Below, in pieces: positions 1-11,037 of a stretch of DNA of 64,000 bases. This DNA comes from Emydura subglobosa. Its lineage: Eukaryota > Chordata > Testudines > Chelidae. A model generated the notes under the pieces. That model made no database searches. It worked only from the letters and a program-made list of their open reading frames with translations, and had not been told where the DNA came from. The stretch lies in the NCBI GenBank assembly GCA_007922225.1, contig ML679966.1:39275943-39339942 (forward strand). The letters run 5' to 3'. The position numbers and the translations under genes were made by a program. Positions within the stretch are counted from its first letter, which is position 1. The number at the start of each line of letters is the position of its first letter.

Positions 1-1162
1 CATCTCACCAAACAATCCAGTTCACTCTTTGTCAGTGACCTCTCCTCTTCATTTACAACTGCCCCAATTTGTGTGTCAACTACAAACTTTATCAGTGATG
101 AAATTTTGTTTTCTTCTGAATCATTGATAAAAATATTAAAGAGCATAAGATAAGAAATGCTCGCTGTGGGACCCCCCACTGGAAACATATCCACTTCATG
201 ATGATTCCTTGTTTACAATTACATTCTGAGATCTATCAGTTAGCCAGTTTTTAATCTATTTAGTTTTTTCCATGGTAATTGTATATTAGTCTGATATATT
301 AATCAAAATGCCATGCAGAATCAGGTCTTACAGAAATATATTATGTCAACATTATTACCTTTATCAACCAAGCTTGTAATCTGATAAAAAAAATCTAGTT
401 AGTTTGATAGGATCTCTTTTATACAAACTCATGTTTATATTACTCTCCTTAAGTTCTTTATTAACTGAGTCCTGTATCAGCCACTCCATTATCTTATCCA
501 GGATCCTTGTCAGGCTGATAGGCTTGTGATTACCTAAGTCATCCTATTTACAATACAGGCACAACATTAGCCTCCCATCAGTCTTCTGAACCTTCCCCAG
601 TGGTCCAAGACTTATTGGAAATCAACATTCATGGTCCAGCAAGCTCCTCAGTGAGCTCTTTTAAAATAATTGACTGCAAAGTATCCAGATCGGATTATTT
701 AAAATTGTCTAAATTTAGTAGCTGCTGTTTGACATCCTCCTGTGATACTAGTGGAATGGAAAAAGTGTTATCATATGATATAACTATATCATCTGCTTTT
801 TCCAAATAAAGAACAAAAATATTTATTGAACACTTCTGCCTTTCCTACATTATAATCAGTAATTCTACTATTTCCATCTAATAATGGATCAATACCATTG
901 TTAAGATTCTTTTTGTTCCTAATATACTTAAAACAGACAACTTTTTATTATTGTCCTTAACTCTGCTGGTCATAGATTTCTCATTGGCTTTCCTTATTGG
1001 CTTTCTCTGATTCATAGCTTCTGATTTATATTCATTACTATCAACTTCTCTTGTCTTATATAGAATTTTTAATTTATTTTTTATGGCTGTCTTCCCTTCC
1101 CCAGGTCAATTTTGTAACCAATATGGTCTTCCTTGAATGTAGGATTGCGGTTTTTAGGGCAA

Positions 1163-1835
1163 CTAGTTTAATGTTTTTAAAACAATTCCCATTATCATTC
1201 CCTTTTTCTGATTCAATTCTTCCTCCCAGCTGATTTGGCTCATATTTTTTAGGTTTGTAAAATTAGCATTTTTAAAGCACCAAGTATATATATATATATA
1301 TATGAACTTGACTTTATTTTGCTTGCACATTAAAAATGGGATCAAACTATGATTACTTGTACTTAAGTTACCATTAATTTGTACTTCTGTGATCAGTTTC
1401 TCTTTATTTGTCAACACAAGAGTTAATATAATATTCCCCCATATTGGATGGAACAGTTTTTGAATTAGGAAATTGTCATGTTTAATATTTAAAATTTCCA
1501 AGGATGTTTTAGTACTGGCAACATGAGACCTCCAGCATATTTCACTCAAGTTTAAGTCCTTCATGATCATACAACTTCCACCCCACCCTACACATTACAG
1601 ATTGGTGTATAAAGAGATGGTCATCCTGTCCTCTGCTGTGTTTTGGTGGTCTATAACAGATACCAACTAATACCTCATCTTGTGTTTTATCTGTTAGGAC
1701 ATTGATCCATAGCCATTCAAGATTATTTTCTTCTGAATTATCAGTAACTTGGAAACAATTAATGCCATTTTTTACAAAGACTGCCATTCCCTCTCCCCTT
1801 TTGCCCACTTGATCCTTCCCAAATTGGAATATCAA
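1163..1835 (-). pseudogene. CR1 endonuclease domain, frameshifted
   Basis: This is the best-preserved coding part of the left-edge CR1. Two overlapping open segments in different frames (1835-1542 and 1570-1163) together cover most of the EEP-type endonuclease. Visible landmarks in order are GKRGEGMAVFVKNG, GICYRPP, MKDLN, EICW, DNFLIQ and LVLTNKE. The domain nicks target DNA to prime reverse transcription in CR1 elements. A net frameshift near 1550-1570 and substitutions at acidic active-site positions make activity impossible. Confidence 0.8.
1284..1303. repeat. (TA)n microsatellite
   Basis: About ten TA dinucleotides inside the antisense CR1 endonuclease region. In the minus-strand frame they appear as repeated Ile-Tyr, an expansion that arose after insertion. 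Confidence 0.9.
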
Positions 1836-2070
1836 AATCGATTGTTATAACCTATCATGTGAATCATTCCAGCAGATTTCAGTAATACCAACTAGACTGA
1901 ATTTGTGCTCATAATAAGCAATTCAGTTCCTCTTGTTTGTTTTATAGAATTTCTTCTTCATGTTCAATGGTTCCTTGATTAATTTTGTTTCCAACATCTC
2001 AGTTTTGTGCTAAATTAGAACTCATATTTTCCCTCTCTTTACTCTGCCTTTTTTTAATACTTGAACACCC

Positions 2071-2942
2071 TCCTGTGATTGCTGAAATAAACTATCATGG
2101 GATGCTGATGAGATGAGAGTGCTTGGAGATGTGAATTGTAGAGTGGGAGGGGAAGAAATGTCTTTATCAGTTAGGATCTAGAAGCTTCTGGAAGGTTCTG
2201 TTTAAGATTGACTAGTTCTACTCTCCATTTACCAGTGATTTCACTCATTCTTTTTCTCTAGGGTTCTAGGCATAACGGTAGTTTTATTATTATTTCCTAA
2301 TCAGCCTAACAGACATAAGAAGAATCCACTTTTAAGAAGGCTATGTCTTCACTTCAAAGAAATTGTACTTTTACATCAAGATAACCAATCTGAGATATCT
2401 AACAATGTAAAATCCTAGTGGAAACCAGGCACTGTAGTTTTTTCCTCAATGTAGCTAGTCGAGGTCAACCGTAAACCACTTCCCATCTGTTTTCACACTC
2501 ACACCCTGTTAGGACAGAGGGAGGAGAACTAAAAGGGGGGGGGGAGAGGGAGGACTTTGATTTTTGTTATATTGCAGTATAAGTGTATACTTGTATAAAT
2601 TTGAATATTATGCTGCCCATTTTAGCAGCCTGCCAACAGCAAAAGATTAACAAAATCCAAGACGTCTTTATTAGAATTCTATTGTCCCCCTGTGCCATTT
2701 TTCCTCATCATTGTATTGCTTTCCACTTCTGTCCAGGATAGTAAAATAATAGGATACCTTCTTTCTTTTTTAACTATTCAGCAGATACTCCGAGGATAAT
2801 AAAAGAATGAATTACTGTCCATTTGGATAATCCATTTTCACTGGCCTACCAATAAGGTGAAAAAACTGTATAAATACAAATTCACATTACCTGACAGTAA
2901 CTTGAACATGAAAATTACCAACAGCCAACATTTTAGAGCATA
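2071..2942. other. No gene recognised
   Basis: AT-rich sequence with no recognisable coding or repeat family. It holds a G-rich run near 2535-2549. No open frame shows family motifs. Confidence 0.6.
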
Positions 2943-3086
2943 CAGGGCAAGATTTTTAAAGGAATTTAAGCCCCTACAGCTGCAGCTAGGCTCCAATGGG
3001 AGGCAGGGGCATAGATGCTTTTGAAAATCCCTCTGGGTGCCAATCTAGATCTGAAGGGGCCTAAATACCTTTTAAAAACTGGCTCA
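2943..3086. repeat. MITE-like inverted-repeat element of the GGCACCTAA family
   Basis: The left end (GGCAAGATTTTTAAAGG, then AAGCCCC) and the reverse complement of the right end (GAGCCAGTTTTTAAAAGG, then AGGCCCC) form an imperfect inverted repeat of about 30 bp. The centre reads CCAATGGGAGGCAGGGGC. This matches a short palindromic repeat common in turtle and crocodile DNA, where AGATTTTCAAAGG ends flank GGCACCTAA text. No target duplication is clear. Confidence 0.55.
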
Positions 3087-3690
3087 CAGTCACCAACCTT
3101 GTTAATAATTCATACAATCACATAAGACACTCACATGGACCTAGGTGGTTGATAGACATTTATTAAGAGGAAGTGGCGAGGGAAGGAGAAGAAACAAAAG
3201 GACATAAGTAACTCAAAAGAAATTGATTGTGACTGAATGATGGGCTATTTTATACTCAGTGTGAATTCTCTACATGGTGTCAATAAAGAAAGGCAACAAT
3301 TATAGTTCCTACAATCAGAGAATGAAAAGTTATATAATCCATATTGACCAAGGTCACAGGATTCAGTCCAATTTTGGCTACAGATTTATGTCACAAATAA
3401 ATAATAATAATTTTAAAAAAAATCAGTAAATATAGCTTCTATTTTTCAACCAGGTTTACCTTAAAGCAGAGGGAGCATAAAGAGCATTTTCCTTAATTTG
3501 ACTCAATATCTTCCAATAGATTTAGATTACAACAGTTTAAGATTTAAGCATTTGCACTATGAATTAGGAGAAGAAATGTGTATAGAATTTGTGATTTCAT
3601 TTACATGTACTATATCCATATGTATTTTTCAGGAACATATTTGTCTAATTTGCTTTTCTTTAATAGTAAGCTTTATCCCTCCTGATAACA
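3087..3690. other. No gene recognised
   Basis: AT-rich sequence; the open frame at 3498-3716 shows no family motif and is judged chance. Its last codons run into the gag end of the gypsy remnant. Confidence 0.5.
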
Positions 3691-3747
3691 GGAAAAATTG
3701 CTCTCAGACCCCCTAGCCCAAAGAATAGAGGGCTGCCTAGGTCCATA

Positions 3748-4145
3748 TGCCAGTGTTATGCATGTGGAGAGTAGGGGCTTATAGCATCCCAGTGCCCTAA
3801 TGCCGAGGAGCCCATGCAATGTAATTTAGGGAGTTGGGCAGACCCCTGCATCCTGATCCACCTTGTGGGGGTTGCGATGACCCCACATAAATATATGAGG
3901 CCAGTAAGGTTGAATGGAGTGGAAACCATGGCGCTTGTGGACTCTGGGAGTGCTATTATACTAGTCTCAGGGAAATTAGTCAAACGGAGTCAGCTGATGC
4001 AGGCCAAATGCACTGGGGTTACCTGTGTCCATGGGGCTGTTAGCTATTACCCCACTATTCCGGTAAAAATTGGGGTTCAGGAAAATGTCACGAAGGTTAC
4101 TGCAGAAGTAGTCCCTAAGTTCCCGTACCCTGTCCTCTGCAGCAA
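3748..4145 (+). pseudogene. gypsy gag zinc knuckle and aspartic protease
   Basis: The knuckle reads CYACGE, stop, GLIASQCP: a C-x2-C-x4-H-x4-C finger in which the histidine position is Leu and a stop codon interrupts. About 90 bp on comes the protease: RPVRLNGVETMALVDSGSA (catalytic DSG at 3931-3948), then VTCVHGAVSYYPTIPVKI and VPKFPYPVL. The order and spacing are those of the gag-pol junction of vertebrate gypsy elements. The catalytic DSG is intact although the element is dead. The frame at 3814-4194 is open across the protease, so decay is moderate. Confidence 0.82.
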
Positions 4146-4149
4146 GTGT

Positions 4150-4575
4150 GCTCATGGCCCCAAACTTTATGAAGGAATTTATACTACAGCCTGATGCATC
4201 GGAGGTAGGGTTGGAGACTGTCCTATCACAGATGGTGGGAGAAGAGGAACATCCCATCCTCTACCTCAGCAGAAAGCTCTTTCCGAGGGAACAAAAATAT
4301 GCAGTGGTGGAGAAGGAGTGCCTTGCTGTCAAGTGGGCCATGGAAACTCTCAGGTATTATCTGCTAGGCTGAAGATTTACTCTCGTGACTGAACATGCCC
4401 CCTAAAGTGGATGCAATGGAACAAAGAGAAAAATGCAAGGGTGACCAGGTGATTCCTGTCCCTCCAGCCATTCCAATTTACCATCTAACACAGGGCCGGG
4501 AGTCACCACGGCAATGTGGATGGCCTGTCACTGGTGCACTGTCTAGCGACCCAAGTTGCCCAACCCTGTTGTGTT
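4150..4575 (+). pseudogene. gypsy RNase H domain, 5' fused to protease by deletion
   Basis: The open segment 4148-4372 reads FILQPDASEVGLETVLSQ, then HPILYLSRKLFPREQKYAVV, EKECLAVKWAMETLRYYLLG, the start of the pol RNase H. The catalytic DAS and the EKE glutamate are kept. A stop follows at 4370, then FTLVTEHAP, where the usual TDH is TEH, another stop, and frame-broken traces of the domain end (about 4480-4530). The domain starts directly after the protease with a frame change near 4140-4155, so the whole RT has been removed. Confidence 0.82.
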
Positions 4576-4593
4576 GAGCAGGGCGGAGGGATA

Positions 4594-5457
4594 TGTGACA
4601 AGGTTAGACTGGATGGCTACTGGAGAGTGCTAGAAGGCCAATATACCAGCCCCAGGCTCAGCAAGTCCCTTTTCCCCTGGTAGCTGAGCAGGGGTTACTC
4701 CAAGTTAATTAACACACCTGGAGCGAATCAAGGCCCTGCCTACAACTTGTTAAAAGCCTCTCCTCAAGAGAAAGCGTGTGGCTGGAGTTGTGGGAGTGAG
4801 GCGAGCTACCAGAGTGTGTGAGCAGGCAAGACACTATCAAGAGCCAGGAGGGTTTAGAATAATCTTCAGAACTCTGGTAGAAGAGAACCCAGCAGGTACA
4901 AGGACTGGGGGAGAGAAAAACCCTATCCAAAGAGGGCAAAGGACCTTTCCCAGGCCTGGAGGCCTACAGGAAGAGACCCTGCCAGAAAGGAAAGATAGAA
5001 CTGGACATTTGGACACTACCATGCCCAGTGGGGCTGTCAGGAGTCAAGAGTCTTTCCTGGCAAGGAGGCCAGGAAGGACCCCTATCCACGCAGGGAATGG
5101 ACATTAAGTCAAGGGGCATGAGGAAGTAACCCAGGGAAGCTAGGAGCTTTCCTGAAGCCACAGTGTGAGCTGCTACTTGTAGGGTCCCTGGGTTGGGGCC
5201 TGGAGTCAGGGGTGGGACCGGGTCCCCCTCAGTCTCTACTGGCCATTCACTGGAGGGGTAAGAGCCCCAGCGAAGAGGCAAGGGCCTGTGAGAACCAGAG
5301 ACAGGACCGGAAGTCAGCAGGGAGCAGCCATTTTAGAAAGGCTGTATTACCCTCCCCCACCACTAGAAGGTGGAAGAACACTAAAGGGTAAAGCAGTTCC
5401 CTGACCTACCACTAGAAAGAAGCACTGGACCCACCAAGGTAGAAGAGCTTTGCCACA
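4594..5457 (+). repeat. 3' LTR of the gypsy remnant
   Basis: Begins TGTGACAAGG just after the purine tract and can be ended at CTTTGCCACA; TGTGACAAGG against the reverse complement TGTGGCAAAG matches 8 of 10, a normal LTR inverted end. A TATA-like TTAAAAGCC lies near 4750. The body is GC-richer than the flanks and has no coding family; its open frames (4778-5107, 4964-5281) are chance. The right end is a proposal, because without the 5' LTR there is no second copy to compare. Confidence 0.6.
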
Positions 5458-6654
5458 ATACATATGAAATTTGATGCCTTGTGTTCCAATGCATTTTACA
5501 TCTGTAAGAACTCTAACACTCTCCCTTTTGTTCCCAGAGTTGCTGCAGCCTGTAACAGACAAAGTTTAAACACTGTGCTTTCTCGTGGAGACTTTACCTT
5601 TGTTCTTTCTTCTTATTTTCTTAGAGTCAACTTAGACTAAACGGATGAACCTGCAGCCCCTGTACAGCCATGCACAGGCAAATATGAAGCTTCCCCACTA
5701 AACAGCCTATACACAATAGAATATGGTGGGTGCAGAGATTCTAATGAGAACAGAGACTGCTCCCTCTTGCTCTCCGAGGACAGCAGAACACTTTTAACAG
5801 AGACAGGGAGGATGCTAGATCATTTACCGGCTCCCATTCTGTTCATAATGAATGGAGCAGATTGTTCAGCTCCTGCCCCCAACGAGCTTCAGTTGTTTTC
5901 TCATTTCCCAAACATTAAGTAGTGAGTAAAGCTAATATATGTTTGGTAAAGAGAGCTTTTTAAGCTCACTTGATATGCAAAACCAAGTAGAATTTCTGGT
6001 TGTAAATTCAGACAAAAAATTGCCAGTCCATTTCAGACAACTTTTTGCCACTCCCATTTTGTAGAGACAACTTAAACATCATTTTTTCCTGAAAGTTTAA
6101 AAACAAAATTGTGTGAAAATGTGAAAAGTTAGTTTTGAAAAGAAGTGATTCCATTTTGTTTTCATTATTATTTTAACTGGAATTGCTGAAAAGCTTATGA
6201 TGTGTGCAGGGTACACAACCCCACAGTGTCACATAGAATTGCATGGAAGACATCTCACAGATGGCATCCCTCTTATTGACACCAATGGATAGAGGATCAT
6301 GTGTAGTGAGAAACAATGCTTAACTTCATGAATATAGCTACAGCAGTGCAAGTCCCTCAGGTAGATGCAGTGCACCAGAGTACAAAGAGTGATTTATAAG
6401 TGAACCTTACCCAGTTTGAAACTGAGGTAAGCCACACTTGTGCAATTCATTTTTGACATTCATGCAATATGTCCACATTAGGGATTAGCACTGATGCAGC
6501 ATGCTGTATATCATCTTTAACTAAAGACGGATTTTCTGGTTTTATAAATAACAAAAGCACTACAAGTAGGGCGCAGTGTATTCTGCAATTCCACTGTATT
6601 TGCCACAGAATCCATCCACTACCCAGCCATGACCACCAAACTGATCTAGAAAAA
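5458..6654. other. No gene recognised; one TTTCA-rich stretch
   Basis: No gene family visible. The part about 5990-6140 is rich in TTTTTGCC, GAAAATGTGAAAAG and similar words and resembles the AT-rich TGAAA/TTTCA segments at 33.95-34.5 and 47.25-48.3 kb. Confidence 0.45.
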
Positions 6655-6880
6655 AGGATTACTAACCTGTTTTGTAACTGTTCTTCTTTGACCTGTGCTG
6701 CACATGTCCATTCCACTCTTGGTGTCTGAGCACCTAGTGTATGGCTGTTGGAAACATTTTCCCCTCAGTGATACTGTTGGGTGGTCTGAGTACCCTTTTC
6801 TCCTGCGCTCCGCTATGTACAGGTATAAAGGGCAAAGCTGCTCCCAACTTCCTCAGTTCCTCCTTGTCAGAACTCCAATG
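6655..6880 (+). repeat. 3' inverted terminal repeat of DIRS1-like element
   Basis: Plus-strand partner of the repeat at 8430-8628: CACTCTTGGTGTCTGAGCAC at 6714-6733, CCCCTCAGTG, GGTATAAAG at 6822-6830, CTTCCTCAGTTCCTCCTT near 6848. Divergence between the two copies is considerable, indicating an old insertion. Confidence 0.68.
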
Positions 6881-6902
6881 TAGAGGGGTAGGAGGGCATG
6901 TC

Positions 6903-6960
6903 GTGGAATGTACATGTACAACACATCTCGAAGAACAAAGTTACAGAACAAGGTAGCAAC
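6903..6960 (-). repeat. Internal complementary region of DIRS1-like element
   Basis: On the minus strand: TTGTTCTGTAACTTTGTTCT, then TCGAGATGTGTTGTACATG. The outer end of the 3' terminal repeat at about 6662-6715 on the plus strand has the same words (TGTTTTGTAACTGTTCTTCT, then CACATGTCCATTCC). DIRS elements carry such an internal copy complementary to their termini, used to close a circular intermediate. Confidence 0.62.
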
Positions 6961-6989
6961 TGTTTTTGCTTATTGAAGTGATTGCACAG

Positions 6990-7850
6990 GTGAACGCTGC
7001 TCGGTGACTCTCAAGCTCTGAAACAGAAGGTGGGTTCAGAATCCAACTCAATAAGGATTATAGGACAATTTATCCAGCACTAGCATCATCTCTCAAGCAA
7101 CAGCATGATAGGAAACAACTACGTGGACAGAGGACCAGATTGCCGCTCCACAAATGTTCAGAATTGGAACACGTTCTAGTAAAGCCAGAGAGGCTGATTG
7201 TGATCTTATCAAGTGAGCTCACTCTCCTCAGTGGGGTGACATTAGCCAGGTCTTAGCACATGCATATACGTGAGGCTATCCAAGAAGAAATTCTCTTGTC
7301 TCTGATTGTCCTTTCATTCTGTCTGCAACCACCATGAATGGTTGAGAGCACTTATGGAACTGCTTGGTTTGTCAATGTAGAATGTCAGAGCTCTTCTGAC
7401 ATCCAGTGTGTGCAAACTTTCTTTTTTCTTGCTTGAAAGTGACTTCAGGAAGAATGCAGGTAAGAAAATTGACTGGCTGACATGAAACAAGGACACCACT
7501 TTTGGGACAAACTCCAGAGGAGGGTATAAGTAAACCTTGTCCTTAAAAAAAGGGATTTTAGAGGAATGCCTAAACATTAATGCATGCAGCTCTCCTACCC
7601 TTCTGGTAGAGGTGATGGCAACCAAAAATGCCATCTTCACTGATAGATGTAGCAAAGAGCAAGCAGCCAAAGTCTCAAATGGGGGACCCACAAGTCTTGG
7701 CAATACTAATTTTAGGTCCCACATGGGAACAGGACCATGCACCTTAGGATACAATTTGATTAGACCTTTCCAAAGTCTTTTAACATGTCATTAGAAAAGA
7801 AGTTTAGTTATCCACCTTAGCAAGGAAAGCAGACATAACAACTAGATGTA
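6990..7850 (-). pseudogene. DIRS-type tyrosine recombinase
   Basis: The open segment 7754-7314 reads YPKVHGPVPMWDLKLVLPRL, PPFETLA, LSVKMAFLVAIT, STRRVGELHAL (box I arginine, 7588-7611), FVPKVVSLFH and LHTLDVRRALTFYID. Upstream, VKRLWKGLIKLYP (about 7790-7750) and downstream, ICGAAIWSSVHVVVSYH (7146-7105), extend the domain in other frames. This is the DNA-integrating recombinase of DIRS elements, which replaces the DDE integrase. Stops and frameshifts after 7314 make it inactive. The C-terminal AAxWSS block with a Tyr-His end supports a DIRS1-type rather than a Ngaro-type enzyme. Confidence 0.82.
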
Positions 7851-8130
7851 CCTTTATAGAATTAACAGCCAATCATTGATGTTTCAGGTACAATAAGTAA
7901 TTTAGTTTATGTTAAACTGAAGAATGGGATGGCAATACTCCAAAAATGGTGCAACTAGATGAAAAAACATCCCCACTTAGGAAGGTCAGTAGCCCTAGTA
8001 GATGGCTTTCTACTATTTAGCAGTACCTCTTGAGCCGATTTTGAGAAAGACTGCTCCCTAATATCTAGCCATGAAGCATCCATGAAGTTAAACTAACAGC
8101 CCGCAAGCTCGGGTGGAGTAGACAGCTTAC

Positions 8131-8232
8131 CCTCTCTATCTTTTTTCATCCTTGGCTTGAATTCTTGGCAAATCTGACACCAGTCTTTCATGTGTGCCTC
8201 TCAAAGGCATTTGAGACAACTACCATGCAGGT
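8131..8232 (-). pseudogene. DIRS gag remnant with C/H-rich finger
   Basis: On the minus strand this reads HGSCLKCL, stop, EAHMKDWCQICQEFKPRM, then KKDREGK. The C-x2-C-x4-H-x4-C-x2-C arrangement followed by a basic tail is what I recall from gag-like ORFs of vertebrate DIRS elements. One in-frame stop interrupts it. Sequence from here to about 7860 is gag-side text too decayed to assign. Confidence 0.55.
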
Positions 8233-8429
8233 TGCCTATACACATTGGCCCAGGGCATGCCTCAATGCTGGCAACAGAACCTCGTAATGGGGAAAACACC
8301 AATACTTCCCCCCTATCACAATAAGACCTACTAAAACATACTAACTAGTTACAACTAAACTATGTAACAAAGGCTGAGAGAAAACTGTTCTAGCAACAAA
8401 CTGAGGTTCCAATGACTGTCATGGGTGGT

Positions 8430-8628
8430 AAGAAGGAATGAAGAGTGCTGGGGGCGGCTCTGCGTTTTATACCTTCATACAGTGACACGTAGCAGCAGAG
8501 GGCACTTAAGCTGACTTATAGGTACTGCTGAGGGAAAAAGTTCTCAACAGCTCGGTGCACAGACACCAAGAGTGCCATACATATGTTCAACCTCTTGAAG
8601 AAGAATCTGAGCTTTCATTTACAAAATT
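8430..8628 (-). repeat. 5' inverted terminal repeat of DIRS1-like element
   Basis: Read on the minus strand this starts near TTGTAAATG, passes TTCTTCTTCAAGAGG and CACTCTTGGTGTCTGTGCAC, and ends with GGTATAAAACGC and CACTCTTCATTCCTTCTTAC. The 3' copy at 6655-6880 on the plus strand gives the same order of words. GGTATAAAACGC is a plausible TATA promoter for minus-strand transcription into the element. Confidence 0.72.
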
Positions 8629-8630
8629 GT

Positions 8631-11037
8631 AGTTCCAGTTCTCATGATTGTGAAATGAAAATTGATGGTGTGAACAAGCTAGAAGGATATGTCTAGACTG
8701 GCTACTCCAGGACAAACCCCTTCATTGGTGCAAAACAGGCTGCCTCATGTGACTTTCTCCTGTACTCTCCCTCTCTTACTTTAGGAGTTTGCACCAATGT
8801 AGCCACAAGAGTATAAATTTCCCTAACATTAACTTGTCCTATGTCACTGCAATATTGTCTTCTGCAACATTAACTCTGAAAATGAAAGATGACATTTTAA
8901 TGCCAACATTGTTACCAATATTGTTTCCGATAATTTTAGCAGAAAACGTGCTCTCCTACAGTCCAAAACTGCCTCCCATGCTTTCCCAGTTAACAAAATC
9001 CCCAAATGTTCTTTATCCAAACACCAAAAACATCCAGCTTTCCCCAATAACTTCTATTCTTTAATATTGTTTATTTAGAAAGTAAAACCACCAAACACAA
9101 AGAGTAAGTGCATGTTTACATATGCTTACTCAATGAACCAATTGACAAATATCAGGGTTGATTTTGGGTTTTTTGTTTGTTTTGTTTTTTGCACTCACTA
9201 TAAGTCAATAGCGATAATTGTTCGTAAAACAACATGGCCAAAATGCTGGATCTGTTTTAGAAATGTAAAAACATGTTGTGTTTGAAGGTGTGCTTCAGAA
9301 AAACTTTGTGAGACCTGATTTCAATTGCAGTGCTAGCTCTGTTCTTATAACACAGCTCTAATTCTTGTTCTACTGTACCTGGAGTCATCTGCTGATTTAT
9401 TTAGGGGAGGCACCATTAGTCTTTTGGATAGATTGGGGAATCCCTCTCTAGTTTCAGGTGGATTGGGGTGCATTCCAGACAGAGAATTCAACTCCAAACC
9501 ATTCAGAGGTTTTGGAGGGAGGGGAGCTTGCCACAACCCCTCTCCAGCAGAGCTCCTTGCAGGGATGGCTTTAGTCCCAGAACAGTGGATTTCAGAGTTA
9601 ATCCACTGATATGAAAATTCACTTCACATTTATCAGAGCCAGTGCTTCAGGCTCTACCCAGATCTCAGGCTGCCACCTCTCTGTTGTGTACATGGTTTCA
9701 CAGTTTTAAACTTTTGTTCACAGCCATGAGGGCTAGATAAAAATAAAATGAAAATGAAAGCTAAGATTCTTACTTAGTCATACCCAGGGACCTGTTTATG
9801 ACTCCCAAGTCTTAATTCAGCCCTATTTCTCACCAAAAACACACTTCAGCTCTACTTCAATTCACTGGATACCACTTCATTTCTAAGTACAACTGAAGAC
9901 AGTGGGTTTGATCTACAGATCTGTTATGGTTTGACTCCTGTGTACCAGAGACACCTCTTCCTTTAGGCCTTGCCCTGACATCTGAAATTATCTGAACACC
10001 AACACTGATAAACCCTAAATGTTTACTTCTGGACACCTGCCACAAATCATTCTCAGTGGAAGTCCCATAACTCTGGAATTCATCTTCCCCCTTGCTCTGA
10101 AGCCCAAATCTGTTCAGTCATGCTGCCTAAGAGGTACAAATACTATATGAAATTAATATTGAAATCTGATGTCTCACTTACAGGAAATAGATGTAATAAC
10201 TGCTGGCAATTCAGATAAGATGTTTATCCACTTATATTTTTGATTATTTTATTTGAAATTCAAGGTGGAAGGAGGGATGCATATTTAAGTGCATCAGCAC
10301 TAATTATGGGCTTGATGCTGCATGGTGTGAGTGCATCCCTTTCCCATTGACAGTAATGGAGGTGGAGGGGGCTCAGCAACTCAGAGTGCTTGGTAATTGG
10401 TTGAAATTTTCCACCTTTTGGCCAAAAAGGAGATGAAATCTCATTTCTTTTTTCATGTTTTTCAAGGCACTATACAGCATCAAGGCCTTTTCCCCTTCTA
10501 TACAAAGGCATGAAAGACAGAAAAGGGGTTGGATCAATATCATTGTAACCATTTGATAAGACTAAAATTAAGATAGCTAGAAAAGAGACTCCTTATTTTT
10601 CCCCCGTTTTATAGCATATGCACTAGAATAGATCATCATTAATAGCCTCCTACCAAACCACCCAGAATGACCACAGTCAGTTTTATTCTGTCAGGTCATG
10701 TGCCACTTAAAACTGATATTTAATACTAGGGAAGGGACTTCAAGAAGACAGAACGACTTCTAATTTTTTCTTGGACAGCTTTCCCAAAGAGCAGACTCAT
10801 TTAAATGAAGTATTACCCAATATTTTGTGGCTACAATAAAGTCATATAAAGAACATAACTGAACGTGGATTATTAAAAGTCCTTTTGTAACTACTTTAAA
10901 ATTCCTTTTAGTTTTCTAACTAATTACACTATTCCAACAGTTAAGGAATATTCAGACAGAAGTGGTGACACATCCAAAAGACATCAGGTACTCCCTCAGT
11001 TTATTACAGCAGTCTTTTTGCAATAGATGTCCCAATA
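8631..11037. other. No gene recognised; one small old repeat
   Basis: Nothing coding is recognisable. The part about 10265-10395 (CTTGATGCTGCATGGTG, CCCATTGACAGTAATGGA, GCTCAGCAAC) resembles a palindromic amniote repeat centred on CATTGACTTCAATGGGA. The open frames at 8789-9064 and 9424-9609 carry no family motif. Confidence 0.5.

Larger units (their letters stand above)
1..2070 (-). mobile_element. CR1 LINE, ORF2 part (endonuclease + RT), antisense, truncated by window edge
   Basis: A non-LTR retrotransposon ORF2 copy read right to left. The 5' side (about 1960-1840) gives the endonuclease start LVGITE; 1835-1542 continues with KDQVGKRGEGMAVFVKNG and GICYRPP; 1570-1163 gives MKDLN, EICW and LVLTNKE, all CR1 apurinic-endonuclease landmarks. 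A linker containing GIDPLLDGNSRITDYN follows (about 1000-850). RT text reaches the left edge, with the SGGP block and a catalytic box reading FVVD where FADD is expected. The two endonuclease segments lie in different frames and the RT part has stops, so the copy is dead. Within the endonuclease, the usual SDH is SNH and LDLVLTN is LTLVLTN. The 3' end lies outside the window. Family assignment rests on remembered turtle and bird CR1 proteins. Confidence 0.88.
3690..5457 (+). mobile_element. Ty3/gypsy-type LTR retrotransposon remnant with internal RT deletion and 3' LTR
   Basis: A sense-strand remnant running from the nucleocapsid end of gag to a 3' LTR. In order it holds a broken CCHC knuckle (about 3748-3803), an aspartic protease (about 3890-4140), an RNase H start (about 4150-4370 and on in broken frames to about 4575), a purine-rich tract (GGGCGGAGGG, 4581-4590) and an LTR beginning TGTGACAAGG at 4594. 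Reverse transcriptase, which belongs between protease and RNase H, is absent, and no integrase is seen. The 5' LTR is missing. Assignment to Ty3/gypsy rests on the RNase H text and on the DSG protease; an ERV origin is less likely. Confidence 0.8.
6655..8630 (-). mobile_element. DIRS1-like tyrosine-recombinase retroelement, deletion derivative
   Basis: An antisense element bounded by inverted terminal repeats: about 8430-8628 read on the minus strand matches about 6655-6880 read on the plus strand (shared words CACTCTTGGTGTCTG, GGTATAAA and an AG-rich/CT-rich end). From 5' to 3' on the minus strand it holds a gag remnant with a C/H-rich finger (about 8232-8131), then a DIRS-type tyrosine recombinase (about 7850-6990), then a short block complementary to the termini (6903-6960), the expected internal complementary region. 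RT, RNase H and methyltransferase are missing, so this is a gag-to-recombinase deletion product. Inverted repeats plus an ICR are the defining architecture of DIRS elements and are read directly here. Confidence 0.8.

Noticed and set aside
3498..3716. 72-codon open frame before the gypsy remnant
   Set aside because: AT-rich, Ile/Cys/Phe-rich translation without family motif; codon pattern fits chance.
9424..9609. Open frame 9424-9609 with its antisense partner
   Set aside because: Both strands open over the same short span, no motif; chance.
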